Below, one piece after another: positions 7,500 to 15,879 of a stretch of DNA of 44,288 bases. A program made the position numbers and the translations under genes. Where the stretch lies: contig NZ_QWFA01000102.1 of the NCBI RefSeq assembly GCF_003501885.1, positions 1 to 44,288 on the forward strand. The letters run 5' to 3'. The stretch is from Streptomyces globisporus (GTDB lineage: Bacteria > Actinomycetota > Actinomycetes > Streptomycetales > Streptomycetaceae). The notes beneath the pieces were generated by a model. That model saw only the letters and a program-made list of their open reading frames with translations, had not been told where the DNA came from and ran no database searches. Position 1 is the first letter of the stretch. Each line of letters begins with the position of its first letter.

Positions 7500-10310
7500 G
7501 TGCAGCCACCGAAGGCGGCGGACGCCTCCGATGCCGGGGAGCGCCCGCAGGGTGCTCCCGATGCCTCCGCGCGGCCCGGCGCCGCCGCCGGGCCGTCCCG
7601 TGCCGACGGCCCCACGGCGTCCACCACCGGACATCTGGCAGGCTCGACACTGGCCTCCGCCGAGGCCGCGCTGACCGACCGCGTCTCCGGGGACGAGCCG
7701 CTGCTCCCCGCCCGGGTGCACCGCCCCTCCGACCTGATGCGGCTGCTCGTCGGGGTGCTCGCGATCGCGGTGCTGTTCTCGATCGCCGCGTTCGCCCAGG
7801 GCACCACCACCGGCCTTGAGGACGACATCTCCAAGGGCACCGAGCAGGCGCCCGATCTGCTGATCAAGCTCGCCGGTCTGGTGTCCAGCATCGCCGTGCT
7901 GCTGGTGCCGGTCGCCTTCGCCATCGAACGCCTCATCAAACGCGACGGGCTGCGCATCGCGGACGGGGTGCTCGCCGCCGTGCTCGCCCACGGGGTGACG
8001 CTCGCGACCGACCTGTGGGTCTCTCGGACCGCGCCCGGCACCATCCAGGACGCGCTGACCCAGCCGCAGACGGCGGGCGGTCTGACCGACCCGGTGCACG
8101 GCTATCTCGCACCGGTCATCGCGTACATGACGGCCGTCGGGATGGCCCGGCGGCCGCGCTGGCGCGTGGTGCTGTGGGTGGTGCTGCTGCTCGACGCGTT
8201 CGCGATGCTGGTCGGCGGGTACACCACCCCGTTCTCGATCATCCTCACCGTGCTGATCGGCTGGACGGTGGCGTACGGGACGCTGTACGCGGTCGGCTCG
8301 CCGAACGTCCGCCCCACCGGCCAGCACCTGATGGCGGGTCTGCGGCACGTGGGCTTCCGCCCGGTCGCGGCGATGCGCACCGAGGACACCCCCGACAAGG
8401 ACAACACCGACCAGGGCGACCGGGGACGGCGCTATCTGGTCACGCTGGAGGACGGGCCACCGCTGGACGTCACCGTCGTCGACCGGGAACAGCAGGCCCA
8501 GGGGTTCTTCTACCGGGCCTGGCGGCGGATCACGCTGCGTACGCTCACCCAGCGGCGCTCGATCCAGTCGTTGCGCCAGGCGCTGGAACAGGAGGCGCTG
8601 CTCGCGTACGCGGCCATCGCCGCCGGGGCGAACGCGCCCAAGCTGATCGCCACGTCGGAGCTGGGCCCCGACGCGGTGATGCTGGTCTACGAGCACATCG
8701 GCGGCCGGTCGCTGGACCAGATGGAGGACGAGGAGATCACCGACGATCTGGTGCGCAGCGCCTGGCGTCAGGTGAAGGCCCTCCAGTCGCGGCGGATCGC
8801 GCACCGCAGGCTGACCGGAGACGCGCTCCTGGTGGATCGTTCCGGCAGGGCGTTCGTGACGGATCTGCGCGGCGGCGAGATCGCCGCGGGCGATCTGGTG
8901 CTGCGGATGGACGTGGCCCAGCTGCTGACCACGCTGGGGCTGCGGGTGGGGGCCGAGCGGTCGGTCGCCGGGGCGCTGGCCGTGCTCGGCCCGGACGCGG
9001 TGGCGGACTGTCTGCCGCTGCTCCAGCCGATCGCGCTGAGCCGCTCCACGCGGGCGACGCTGCGCCGGATCGCCCGCGAGCGTTCGCAGCGCGAGCGGGA
9101 GGCGGTGGTGGAGGCCTCGCAGGCGGCCAAGCAGGCGCGGGCGGAGCAGACGAAGGCCGAGCAGACGGCGGACAGCCCCGCGGCCGGGTCCAAAGCCGGA
9201 TCCAAGGCGGAGTCCAAGGCCGAGCGGAAGTCGCTGCGCACCGAGAAGCAGGCCGAGAAGCGCGCCATCGACGATGCGCTGGAGGAGGCCCGCGAGGAGG
9301 ATCTGCTGGCCCAGATCCGCCGTCAGGTGCTGCTGATCCGCCCGCAGGCCCCGGTCGAACCGGTCCGCCTGGAGCGGATCAAGCCGCGCACCCTGTTCAG
9401 CTTCATCGCCGGGGCCATCGCCGCGTACTTCCTGATCTCGCAGGTCACCCAGGCCGACTTCGGGACGGTCGTGGAGCAGGCGGAGTGGGGCTGGGTGGCG
9501 GCCGCCCTCGGCTTCTCCGCGCTGAGCTATGTGGCGGCGGCGATGAGCCTGCTGGGCTTCGTGCCCGAGCGGGTGTCGTTCCTGAAGACCGTGCAGGCGC
9601 AGGTGGCCGGCTCGTTCGTGAAGATCGTGGCGCCTGCGGCGGTCGGGGGCGTGGCGCTGAACACCCGCTTCCTCCAGCGGGCCGGGGTGCGCCCCGGTCT
9701 CGCCGTGGCGAGCGTCGGGGCGTCGCAGCTCTTCGGGCTCGGCGCCCACATCATGCTGCTGGCGCTGTTCGGCTATCTCACGGGTACGGAGAAGACGCCG
9801 GACTCGCTGACCCCGTCCCGGACCGTGATCGCGGGTCTGCTGACGGTCGCGGTGCTGGTGCTGGTGGTGACGGCGATCCCGTTCCTGCGGAAGTTCGTGG
9901 TGACCCGGGTGCGCTCGCTGTTCGCCGGGGTCGTGCCGCGCATGCTGGACGTGGTGCAGCGGCCGCAGAAGCTGCTCACCGGCATCGGCGGCATGCTGCT
10001 GCTGACCGGCCTGTTCGTGCTCTGCCTGGACGCCTCGATCCGGGCGTTCAGCGGCCCTGACGTCCCCCAGCTGAGCTACGCGAGCATCGCGGTGGTCTTT
10101 CTCGCCGGGAACGCGCTCGGCTCGGCCGCCCCGACGCCGGGCGGTATGGGCGCCGTCGAGGGGGCCCTGACGCTGGGCCTGATCGCGGTCGGGCTGCCGA
10201 AGGAGGTCGCGGCGCCCGCGGTGCTGCTGTACCGCGTGATGACGCTGTGGCTGCCCGTGCTGCCGGGGTGGCTCGCCTTCAACCAGCTCACCCGCAAGGG
10301 CGAGCTGTGA
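7500..10310 (+). CDS. Membrane protein: kinase-like domain fused to LPG-synthase/YbhN-type flippase region
   Basis: A 936-residue integral membrane protein. After a Pro/Ala-rich N-terminus (about 1-75) come roughly six hydrophobic segments, then a cytoplasmic domain resembling APH/RIO-type kinases (QALEQEALLAYAAIAAGANAPK, VMLVYEHIGGRSL, HRRLTGDALLVD, VTDLRGGE). The catalytic Asp of the HRD motif is Arg and the following Asn is not conserved, so this is probably a pseudokinase. A Lys/Glu/Ala coiled linker follows, then six to eight transmembrane helices of the UPF0104/lysylphosphatidylglycerol synthase family, including APTPGGMGAVEGAL near the end, a family signature. I chose GTG at 7500 because GAAGGAG sits 6 nt upstream; an in-frame GTG at 7452 has no such site. 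It is divergent from the ATL gene with about 220 bp between, in which I see no clear promoter. Substrate unknown; lipid or lipid-linked glycan translocation is inferred. Confidence 0.85.
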   Translation: MQPPKAADASDAGERPQGAPDASARPGAAAGPSRADGPTASTTGHLAGSTLASAEAALTDRVSGDEPLLPARVHRPSDLMRLLVGVLAIAVLFSIAAFAQGTTTGLEDDISKGTEQAPDLLIKLAGLVSSIAVLLVPVAFAIERLIKRDGLRIADGVLAAVLAHGVTLATDLWVSRTAPGTIQDALTQPQTAGGLTDPVHGYLAPVIAYMTAVGMARRPRWRVVLWVVLLLDAFAMLVGGYTTPFSIILTVLIGWTVAYGTLYAVGSPNVRPTGQHLMAGLRHVGFRPVAAMRTEDTPDKDNTDQGDRGRRYLVTLEDGPPLDVTVVDREQQAQGFFYRAWRRITLRTLTQRRSIQSLRQALEQEALLAYAAIAAGANAPKLIATSELGPDAVMLVYEHIGGRSLDQMEDEEITDDLVRSAWRQVKALQSRRIAHRRLTGDALLVDRSGRAFVTDLRGGEIAAGDLVLRMDVAQLLTTLGLRVGAERSVAGALAVLGPDAVADCLPLLQPIALSRSTRATLRRIARERSQREREAVVEASQAAKQARAEQTKAEQTADSPAAGSKAGSKAESKAERKSLRTEKQAEKRAIDDALEEAREEDLLAQIRRQVLLIRPQAPVEPVRLERIKPRTLFSFIAGAIAAYFLISQVTQADFGTVVEQAEWGWVAAALGFSALSYVAAAMSLLGFVPERVSFLKTVQAQVAGSFVKIVAPAAVGGVALNTRFLQRAGVRPGLAVASVGASQLFGLGAHIMLLALFGYLTGTEKTPDSLTPSRTVIAGLLTVAVLVLVVTAIPFLRKFVVTRVRSLFAGVVPRMLDVVQRPQKLLTGIGGMLLLTGLFVLCLDASIRAFSGPDVPQLSYASIAVVFLAGNALGSAAPTPGGMGAVEGALTLGLIAVGLPKEVAAPAVLLYRVMTLWLPVLPGWLAFNQLTRKGEL

Positions 10311-10430
10311 TCCGGCCGGGCGGGCGGGGGCGGTAGCGGCCCGGCCGCCGTCCACCGGTCGCGGCCCCGACGCCACCCGCATGGACCGCGCCCGGCCGCG
10401 CTCCCCTGCGGCCCGCAGCACGATGGGGGC

Positions 10431-12023
10431 ATGAGGACTTCCCCCGCTCTGCGTGCCGCTGCCCTCGCCGCCACCGCCGCCGTGCTGCTGCCGCTGGCGG
10501 CCTGTTCGGACGACGGCGGCGGTGAGGGGTCCTCGACGCCCACCGGGGCCTCGACCGCCTCGCCGACCGCCACCGCCGACGACCTGTCCTCGCAGAAGCT
10601 GGAATGGTCCCCCTGCCCGCCCCCGAACACGGCCCAGGGCGGCGGCGAGTCACCGTCCCCGCTGCCCGGCGGTGTGGTGTGGGAGTGCTCGTTCATGGAC
10701 GTACCCCTCGACTACGCGAAGCCGGACGGCCGCACGATCGAACTGGCGCTGGTCCGGGCCAAGGCGAAGGACCAGCAGCGGCGGATCGGCTCGCTGGTGT
10801 TCAACTTCGGGGGGCCGGGCGCGTCCGGCGTCGCGACGCTGCCCGCGTTCGGCACCGAGTACGACAGGCTCCGCACCCGCTACGACCTGGTGAGCTTCGA
10901 CCCGCGCGGGGTCGGCCGCAGCGAGGGCGTCCAGTGCGCGGACGACGCCCAGCTGGACGCCTTCTACCAGGAGGACTCCACCCCGGACGACGCGGCCGAG
11001 GAGAAGCAGTTCGTCCAGGGGCAGAAGGACTTCATCGCGGACTGTGAGGAGAACTCCGGCCCCGAACTCCCCTTCGTGGGCACGACGAACGCCGCCCGCG
11101 ACATGGACCTGCTGCGTACGGTGCTGGGCGACGACGAGCTGCACTACTTCGGCATCTCGTACGGCACCGAACTGGGCGGCGTGTACGCCCACCTCTTCCC
11201 GGACAAGGTCGGCCGGGCGGTCTTCGACGCGGTGGTCGACCCCACGAAGAACGCCGAGCAGTCCTCCCTCGGCCAGGCCGAGGGGTTCCAGCTCGCCCTG
11301 GACAACTTCACGAAGGACTGCGCGGAGCGCGACGACTGCGCCCTGCCCGGAGCCAGCCCGCAGGAGGTCGAGCAGGGCATCGCCGATCTCCTGGGCGAGC
11401 TGGAGGAGGAGCCCATCGACGGGCTCGGCGACCGGACGCTGACGCAGACGCTGGCCACCACCGGAATCGCGTCCGCGCTCTACTCCCAGGAGACCTGGCC
11501 GCTGCTGGAACAGGGTCTGGACGAGGCGGGCGGCGGGAACGGCGGGCTGCTGCTCGCCCTGGCCGACTCCCTCAACGGCCGCTCGGAGGACGGGCGGTAC
11601 GACAACTCCAACGCCGCCAACATCGCCATCAACTGCGCCGACTCCAAGCAGCGGTTCACCCTGGAGCAGACGAAGGCGGCGCTGCCCGAGTTCCGCAAGG
11701 CGTCCCCGCTGTTCGGCGAGTACCTGGGCTGGGGGCTGATGAGCTGCACCGGCTGGCCGGTGGCGGGCGCCTGGGAGACCCCGGACGTCAGCGCCTCCGG
11801 GGCCGCGCCGATCCTGGTCATCGGCAACACCGGTGACCCGGCGACCCCGTACGCCGGCGCGAAAGCGATGGTGCAGCAGCTCGGCAAGGGCGTCGGCGTG
11901 GAGCTGACGTACAAGGGCGAGGGCCACGGGGCGTACAACAGCAAGGACACCTGCGTGCAACGGGCCGTGGACGGATACCTGTTGAACGGCCGGGTGCCGA
12001 AGTCCGGCACGGTCTGCGGTTGA
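10431..12023 (+). CDS. Secreted lipoprotein alpha/beta hydrolase, tripeptidyl aminopeptidase (SlpD/SlpE) family
   Basis: A 530-residue exported peptidase-like protein. Signal peptide with lipobox LAAC (lipid-modified Cys25) followed by a Gly/Ser/Thr spacer. The hydrolase core shows the oxyanion region FNFGGPGASG, GVGRSEG, nucleophile elbow GISYG (Ser243), acid GNTGDPATP (Asp469) and His499 in GEGHGAY; paired cysteines in the cap and C-terminus suggest disulfides. This matches the mycelium-associated proteinase/tripeptidyl aminopeptidase family of Streptomyces (peptidase family S33), which trims N-terminal peptides from extracellular proteins. Start ATG at 10431; only a weak GGGGG precedes it. 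A closely related paralog follows 75 bp downstream in the same direction, so the two arose by tandem duplication and are probably co-expressed. Confidence 0.9.
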   Translation: MRTSPALRAAALAATAAVLLPLAACSDDGGGEGSSTPTGASTASPTATADDLSSQKLEWSPCPPPNTAQGGGESPSPLPGGVVWECSFMDVPLDYAKPDGRTIELALVRAKAKDQQRRIGSLVFNFGGPGASGVATLPAFGTEYDRLRTRYDLVSFDPRGVGRSEGVQCADDAQLDAFYQEDSTPDDAAEEKQFVQGQKDFIADCEENSGPELPFVGTTNAARDMDLLRTVLGDDELHYFGISYGTELGGVYAHLFPDKVGRAVFDAVVDPTKNAEQSSLGQAEGFQLALDNFTKDCAERDDCALPGASPQEVEQGIADLLGELEEEPIDGLGDRTLTQTLATTGIASALYSQETWPLLEQGLDEAGGGNGGLLLALADSLNGRSEDGRYDNSNAANIAINCADSKQRFTLEQTKAALPEFRKASPLFGEYLGWGLMSCTGWPVAGAWETPDVSASGAAPILVIGNTGDPATPYAGAKAMVQQLGKGVGVELTYKGEGHGAYNSKDTCVQRAVDGYLLNGRVPKSGTVCG

Positions 12024-12098
12024 CCCTCCGCCCCGACTCCCATGCCCCACACGGTGGTTAGCATGACCGCACATCGCCCGAGGGAGGGAGGCCGGACC

Positions 12099-13694
12099 AT
12101 GCGTGCGCACCGCCGTACGGGACGGGCCGCCATACGGACGGGAGCGGCCCTTCTCGCGGCCGCACTCCTCGCCGGTTGCGGCCTGTCGAGCAACGAGCCG
12201 GAGCCCTCCGGGACCACGGACGACCGCCCCGCCGACGCCTCCGCCGCGCCCGCGCCGACAGATCTCCAGGACTCCCCCAGGCCTCCGCGGCTCCCCTCCT
12301 CTCTCACCTCCCAGCGTCCCGACTGGAAGCGCTGCCCGGCCCCGCGCGGCGGCAACGCCCCCGCTTCGCACTGGCGTTGCGCGAACGTGGACGTACCGCT
12401 GGACTACGGGGAGCCGGCCGGAAAGACGCTCTCCATCGCGCTGATCCGCAAGCAGGCCCGCGACCGGGGGCGGCGGATCGGTTCGCTGCTGTTCAACTTC
12501 GGCGGCCCGGGCGGGTCCGGCGTCGACACGCTGCCGCGCGCCGCCGGGCAGTACGAGAAGCTCAACTCCCGCTATGACCTGGTCGGTTTCGATCCCCGCG
12601 GGGTCGCCGCCAGCTCCGGGGTGCGCTGCCGCTCCGACAAGGAGCAGGAGCAGGCCCACCGGACCGTCGACCTGACCCCCGACACGGCGGCGGAGGAGCG
12701 GGCGTTCATCGCGGACGCCGCGGACTTCGGCGCGGGCTGCGAACGCGGCTCGGGCGAGCTCCTGCCGCACGTCGGTACGTCGAGCGCCGCCCGCGACCTG
12801 GACCTGATCCGCCAGGTCCTGGGCGACGACAAGCTGTCCTACTTCGGCTTCTCCTACGGTACGGAGCTGGGCGGGACGTACGCGCACCTCTTCCCGCACC
12901 ACGTCGGACGCACCGTGCTGGACGCGGTCGCCGACCCGACGGCCGACGCCATCGGGCACGCCCGCAACCAGACCACGGGCTTCCAACGCGCCCTGGAGAA
13001 CTACCTCAAGGACCGCGGCCAGGACCCGCGCACGGGCTCCGAGCGCATCGGCCGGCTGCTGGCCCGGATCGACCGGAATCCCCTGCCGACCGGCTCGGGC
13101 CGGGAGCTGACCGAATCGCTCGCCATCACCGGCATCGTCACCCCGCTGTACTCCCGGTCGAGCTGGCCCGAGCTGACGGCCGCGCTCGACGAGGCCGAGA
13201 ACAACGGCACGGGCGATGAACTGCTCCGGCTCGCCGACGCGTACAACGGCCGTGACGCGCAGGGCCGTTACGACACCCAGAGCCACTCCCAGCGGGCGAT
13301 CTCCTGCGCCGACTCGGCCTCTCGGCCCACCCTGGACGAGGCACGTGCGCTGGTGCCGGAGTTCCGCGGGCTGTCACCGGTCTTCGGCCCGTTCCTGGCC
13401 TGGGACACCGCGGGCTGGTGTGCCGAGTGGCCGGTCGAGGGGGAGCACGAGACGCCGGAGACCAGTGCGCCGGGCGCGGGCCCGGTCCTGGTCGTCGGGA
13501 CCACCGGCGACCCGGCGACCCCGTACGAGGGGGCGCGGCGGATGGCGGACGAGCTGGGCCGGGGCGTCGGCGTCCTGGTCACCAATAGGGGCGAGGGGCA
13601 CGGGGCGTACGGCTCCAACGACTGCGTGACGTCGACGATCGACGACTACTTCCTGGCCGGGAAGGTCCCGGCGGACGGGAAGGCCTGCGGATAG
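12099..13694 (+). CDS. Secreted lipoprotein alpha/beta hydrolase, second tandem paralog
   Basis: A 531-residue paralog of the preceding gene with the same layout: Arg-rich signal peptide, lipobox LAGC (Cys27), a Pro/Thr/Ala spacer, FNFGGPGGSG, GVAASSG, nucleophile elbow GFSYG, GTTGDPATP and GEGHGAYGS. The catalytic Ser, Asp and His are all present. ATG at 12099 is chosen because GGGAGGGAGG lies 7 nt upstream; a longer reading from 12042 would add a non-signal-like extension. TAGCAT at 12059-12064 is a possible -10 box, so this gene may have its own promoter. Expected role is cell-surface tripeptidyl or aminopeptidase activity. The gene ends at a strong bidirectional terminator shared with moeZ. 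Confidence 0.9.
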   Translation: MRAHRRTGRAAIRTGAALLAAALLAGCGLSSNEPEPSGTTDDRPADASAAPAPTDLQDSPRPPRLPSSLTSQRPDWKRCPAPRGGNAPASHWRCANVDVPLDYGEPAGKTLSIALIRKQARDRGRRIGSLLFNFGGPGGSGVDTLPRAAGQYEKLNSRYDLVGFDPRGVAASSGVRCRSDKEQEQAHRTVDLTPDTAAEERAFIADAADFGAGCERGSGELLPHVGTSSAARDLDLIRQVLGDDKLSYFGFSYGTELGGTYAHLFPHHVGRTVLDAVADPTADAIGHARNQTTGFQRALENYLKDRGQDPRTGSERIGRLLARIDRNPLPTGSGRELTESLAITGIVTPLYSRSSWPELTAALDEAENNGTGDELLRLADAYNGRDAQGRYDTQSHSQRAISCADSASRPTLDEARALVPEFRGLSPVFGPFLAWDTAGWCAEWPVEGEHETPETSAPGAGPVLVVGTTGDPATPYEGARRMADELGRGVGVLVTNRGEGHGAYGSNDCVTSTIDDYFLAGKVPADGKACG

Positions 13695-13715
13695 CCTCCG
13701 GCACGGAGAAACGGA

Positions 13716-13751
13716 GAGGGGCCGGTCCGCACCGCGCGGACCGGCCCCCTC
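13716..13751. terminator. Bidirectional terminator between converging genes
   Basis: A 15-bp inverted repeat, 13716-13730 against 13736-13751 with one bulged C, closes on a 5-nt loop. It sits in the 73-bp gap where the lipoprotein gene and moeZ converge, so it can end both transcripts. There is no T-run, as is common in Streptomyces. Confidence 0.8.
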
Positions 13752-13767
13752 GACAGTCGTCCGTGTA

Positions 13768-14946
13768 CTAGTACACCGGCTTCTCGGGCTCGATCTGGTT
13801 GACCCAGCCGATCACGCCGCCGCCGACGTGCACCGCGTCGGCGAAGCCCGCGGACTTGAGGACCGCGAGTACCTCGGCGCTGCGGACACCGGTCTTGCAG
13901 TGCAGGACGATGCGCTTGTCCTGCGGGAGGTCCTGAAGAGCGGTGCCCATGAGGAACTCGTTCTTCGGGATCAGCTTCGCGCCGGGGATCGAGACGATCT
14001 CGTACTCGTTCGGCTCGCGGACGTCGATGATCTCGATCTTCTCGTCGCCGTCGATCCACTCCTTGAGCTGCTTGGGAGTGATCGTCGCGCCGAGCGCCGC
14101 CTCCTGCGCCTCCTCGGACACGACGCCGCAGAAGGCCTCGTAGTCGATGAGTTCGGTGACGGTGGGGTTCTCGCCGCAGACCGCGCAGTCGGGGTCCTTG
14201 CGGACCTTGACCTGGCGGTACTGCATCTCCAGGGCGTCGTAGATCATCAGCCGGCCGACCAGCGGGTCGCCGACCCCGGCGAGCAGCTTGATGGCCTCGG
14301 TGACCTGGATGGAGCCGACGGACGCGCAGAGCACGCCCAGCACGCCGCCCTCGGCGCAGGAGGGGACCATGCCCGGCGGCGGGGGCTCCGGGTAGAGGCA
14401 GCGGTAGCAGGGGCCGTGCTCGGACCAGAACACGGAGGCCTGGCCGTCGAAGCGGTAGATCGAGCCCCACACGTACGGCTTGTTCAGCAGCACCGCGGCG
14501 TCGTTGACGAGATAGCGGGTGGCGAAGTTGTCCGTGCCGTCCACGATCAGGTCGTACTGCGCGAAGATCTCCATCACGTTCTCGGCTTCGAGCCGCTCTT
14601 CGTGAAGGACCACGTTGACATACGGGTTGATGCCCAGCACCGAGTCCTTGGCGGACTCCGCCTTGGAGCGGCCGATGTCGGACTGGCTGTGGATGATCTG
14701 GCGCTGCAGGTTCGACTCGTCGACCTCGTCGAACTCCACGATGCCGAGCGTGCCGACACCGGCCGCCGCGAGATACATCAGGGCCGGCGAGCCGAGACCG
14801 CCGGCGCCGACACACAGCACCTTGGCGTTCTTCAGGCGCTTCTGTCCGTCCATCCCGACATCCGGGATGATCAGGTGGCGGGAGTACCTGCGGACCTCGT
14901 CGACGGTGAGCTCAGCAGCTGGCTCGACCAGGGGTGGCAGCGACAC
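13768..14946 (-). CDS. moeZ: Adenylyltransferase/sulfurtransferase MoeZ (MoeB-rhodanese fusion)
   Basis: A 392-residue two-domain enzyme. The N-terminal E1-like domain adenylates the C-terminal Gly of sulfur-carrier proteins: nucleotide loop GAGGLGSP, NLQRQ, VDGTDNFATRY, and zinc cysteines in CYRC and CAVC. The C-terminal rhodanese domain has IIDVREPNEY and active-site loop CKTGVRS (Cys350), which transfers sulfur to give the thiocarboxylate. In Streptomyces MoeZ serves several pathways (molybdenum cofactor, thiamine-type carriers, sulfur-containing secondary metabolites). GTG at 14946 follows GAGG by about 5 nt and an upstream promoter fits. Mycobacterial moeB1 lies next to the DUF3152 gene; here four glycan-type genes lie between. 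Confidence 0.95.
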   Translation of the reverse strand: MSLPPLVEPAAELTVDEVRRYSRHLIIPDVGMDGQKRLKNAKVLCVGAGGLGSPALMYLAAAGVGTLGIVEFDEVDESNLQRQIIHSQSDIGRSKAESAKDSVLGINPYVNVVLHEERLEAENVMEIFAQYDLIVDGTDNFATRYLVNDAAVLLNKPYVWGSIYRFDGQASVFWSEHGPCYRCLYPEPPPPGMVPSCAEGGVLGVLCASVGSIQVTEAIKLLAGVGDPLVGRLMIYDALEMQYRQVKVRKDPDCAVCGENPTVTELIDYEAFCGVVSEEAQEAALGATITPKQLKEWIDGDEKIEIIDVREPNEYEIVSIPGAKLIPKNEFLMGTALQDLPQDKRIVLHCKTGVRSAEVLAVLKSAGFADAVHVGGGVIGWVNQIEPEKPVY

Positions 14947-14973
14947 AGGAACCTCAACAATGCAGGTGGTCGG

Positions 14974-15003
14974 ATTCTACGTAGACCGGCTTCTTACGGT
15001 CGA
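14974..15003 (-). promoter_or_regulatory. Candidate sigma-70-type promoter of moeZ
   Basis: On the minus strand TCGACC (14998-15003) and TAGAAT (14974-14979) are separated by 18 bp, 28 bp before the GTG start. The -10 overlaps a perfect 10-bp palindrome TCTACGTAGA (14976-14985), which could also be a regulator site. Pattern match only. Confidence 0.45.
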
Positions 15004-15045
15004 CTACGTACGGTTGTTCTCCTCGTAACACTGCCACGCCCCTTC

Positions 15046-15879
15046 TCATTCCGAGATACCAGGTCCGATCCGCGAGACGATTTCGTCCCAGTACCTGGGC
15101 AGCGCCGCGAATGGATCGCTTTGTCCGCTTCGGCCGTCGCGGTCGTTCCGGTCGGTGAAAAAGATCGTCCCGGCCCCCTGCCAGCGGGCGACCCGCATGG
15201 CCTCCTCCAGGTGGGTACGCGGGACCCCGTGGACGAAGTGGGCGAACCGCTCCGGCGGGTGGTCGGCCGTCCACTCGGCCGCCTGGGACCAGCGGTAGTC
15301 GGTCCACGGCCCCTGGAAGGTGACCAGTTGGTCGGCGGCCTCCGCGTACCCGGGGCACGGGTGCGTGCCGTGGCCCAGCACCAGGCGGCCCCCGTCGTCC
15401 GCGCTGTCGCTCTCCGCCAGCAGGGCGTGCAGGGTGCCGGTGAGCCGCCGGACGGCGGCCAGACGGGCGCGGTCGGCGGGGCAGCGGGCGAGGTAGAAGC
15501 CGCCGATGCGGTACCAGTCGATGAAGGACCGGGCGTCCGCGATCAGCTCGTCGAAGGGCCGCGCGCCGTGGGCCAGGTCGAGGTGGCCGAGCAGCCGCCC
15601 GCCGGAGGCCCGGACGGTGTCGTCCGGGGCCTCGCCGTGCAGGGCGCGTTCGCGGGCGTTGCGCAGCCGGCCCGCCGCCTCCAGGCAGTGCGGGTCGGGC
15701 CGGGAGCCGGGGCCGTTCGCGATGTTGAGGACGGCCCAGTGCAGCGGGGTGCCGGGGCGGGCCAGTTCGGCCCATTCGGCGGGGGCGAGCAGCGGGTGGG
15801 CGTAGCCCGGGACGCCGAAGCCGAGCTGTTCGCCGCCCGCGGTCCTACGGGCGTCGGCGGGGGCGGTCAGATACGGCAC
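15046..15879 (-). CDS. Spherulin-4 (GH135-like) family protein
   Basis: A 277-residue TIM-barrel-type protein of the spherulation-specific family 4. Seen: FGVPGYAHPLL, WAVLNIANGPGSRPDP, the GHLDL strand and SFIDWYRIGGFYLARCP. Fungal Sph3 of this family is an endo-alpha-1,4-N-acetylgalactosaminidase needed to make galactosaminogalactan. No signal peptide is visible, so this copy probably acts in the cytoplasm or associates with the membrane machinery. The position after GGFYL, where family members usually carry an acidic residue, is Ala131; activity is therefore uncertain. GTG at 15879 has GGAGG upstream and overlaps the epimerase stop by 13 bp, indicating translational coupling. Last gene of a four-gene block with a GT4 enzyme, a membrane protein and an epimerase. 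Confidence 0.82.
   Translation of the reverse strand: MPYLTAPADARRTAGGEQLGFGVPGYAHPLLAPAEWAELARPGTPLHWAVLNIANGPGSRPDPHCLEAAGRLRNARERALHGEAPDDTVRASGGRLLGHLDLAHGARPFDELIADARSFIDWYRIGGFYLARCPADRARLAAVRRLTGTLHALLAESDSADDGGRLVLGHGTHPCPGYAEAADQLVTFQGPWTDYRWSQAAEWTADHPPERFAHFVHGVPRTHLEEAMRVARWQGAGTIFFTDRNDRDGRSGQSDPFAALPRYWDEIVSRIGPGISE

Noticed and set aside
10650..13286. 878-codon minus-strand frame across both lipoprotein genes
   Set aside because: It mirrors the two plus-strand peptidase genes in complementary frame and runs through the gap between them; no motif of its own.
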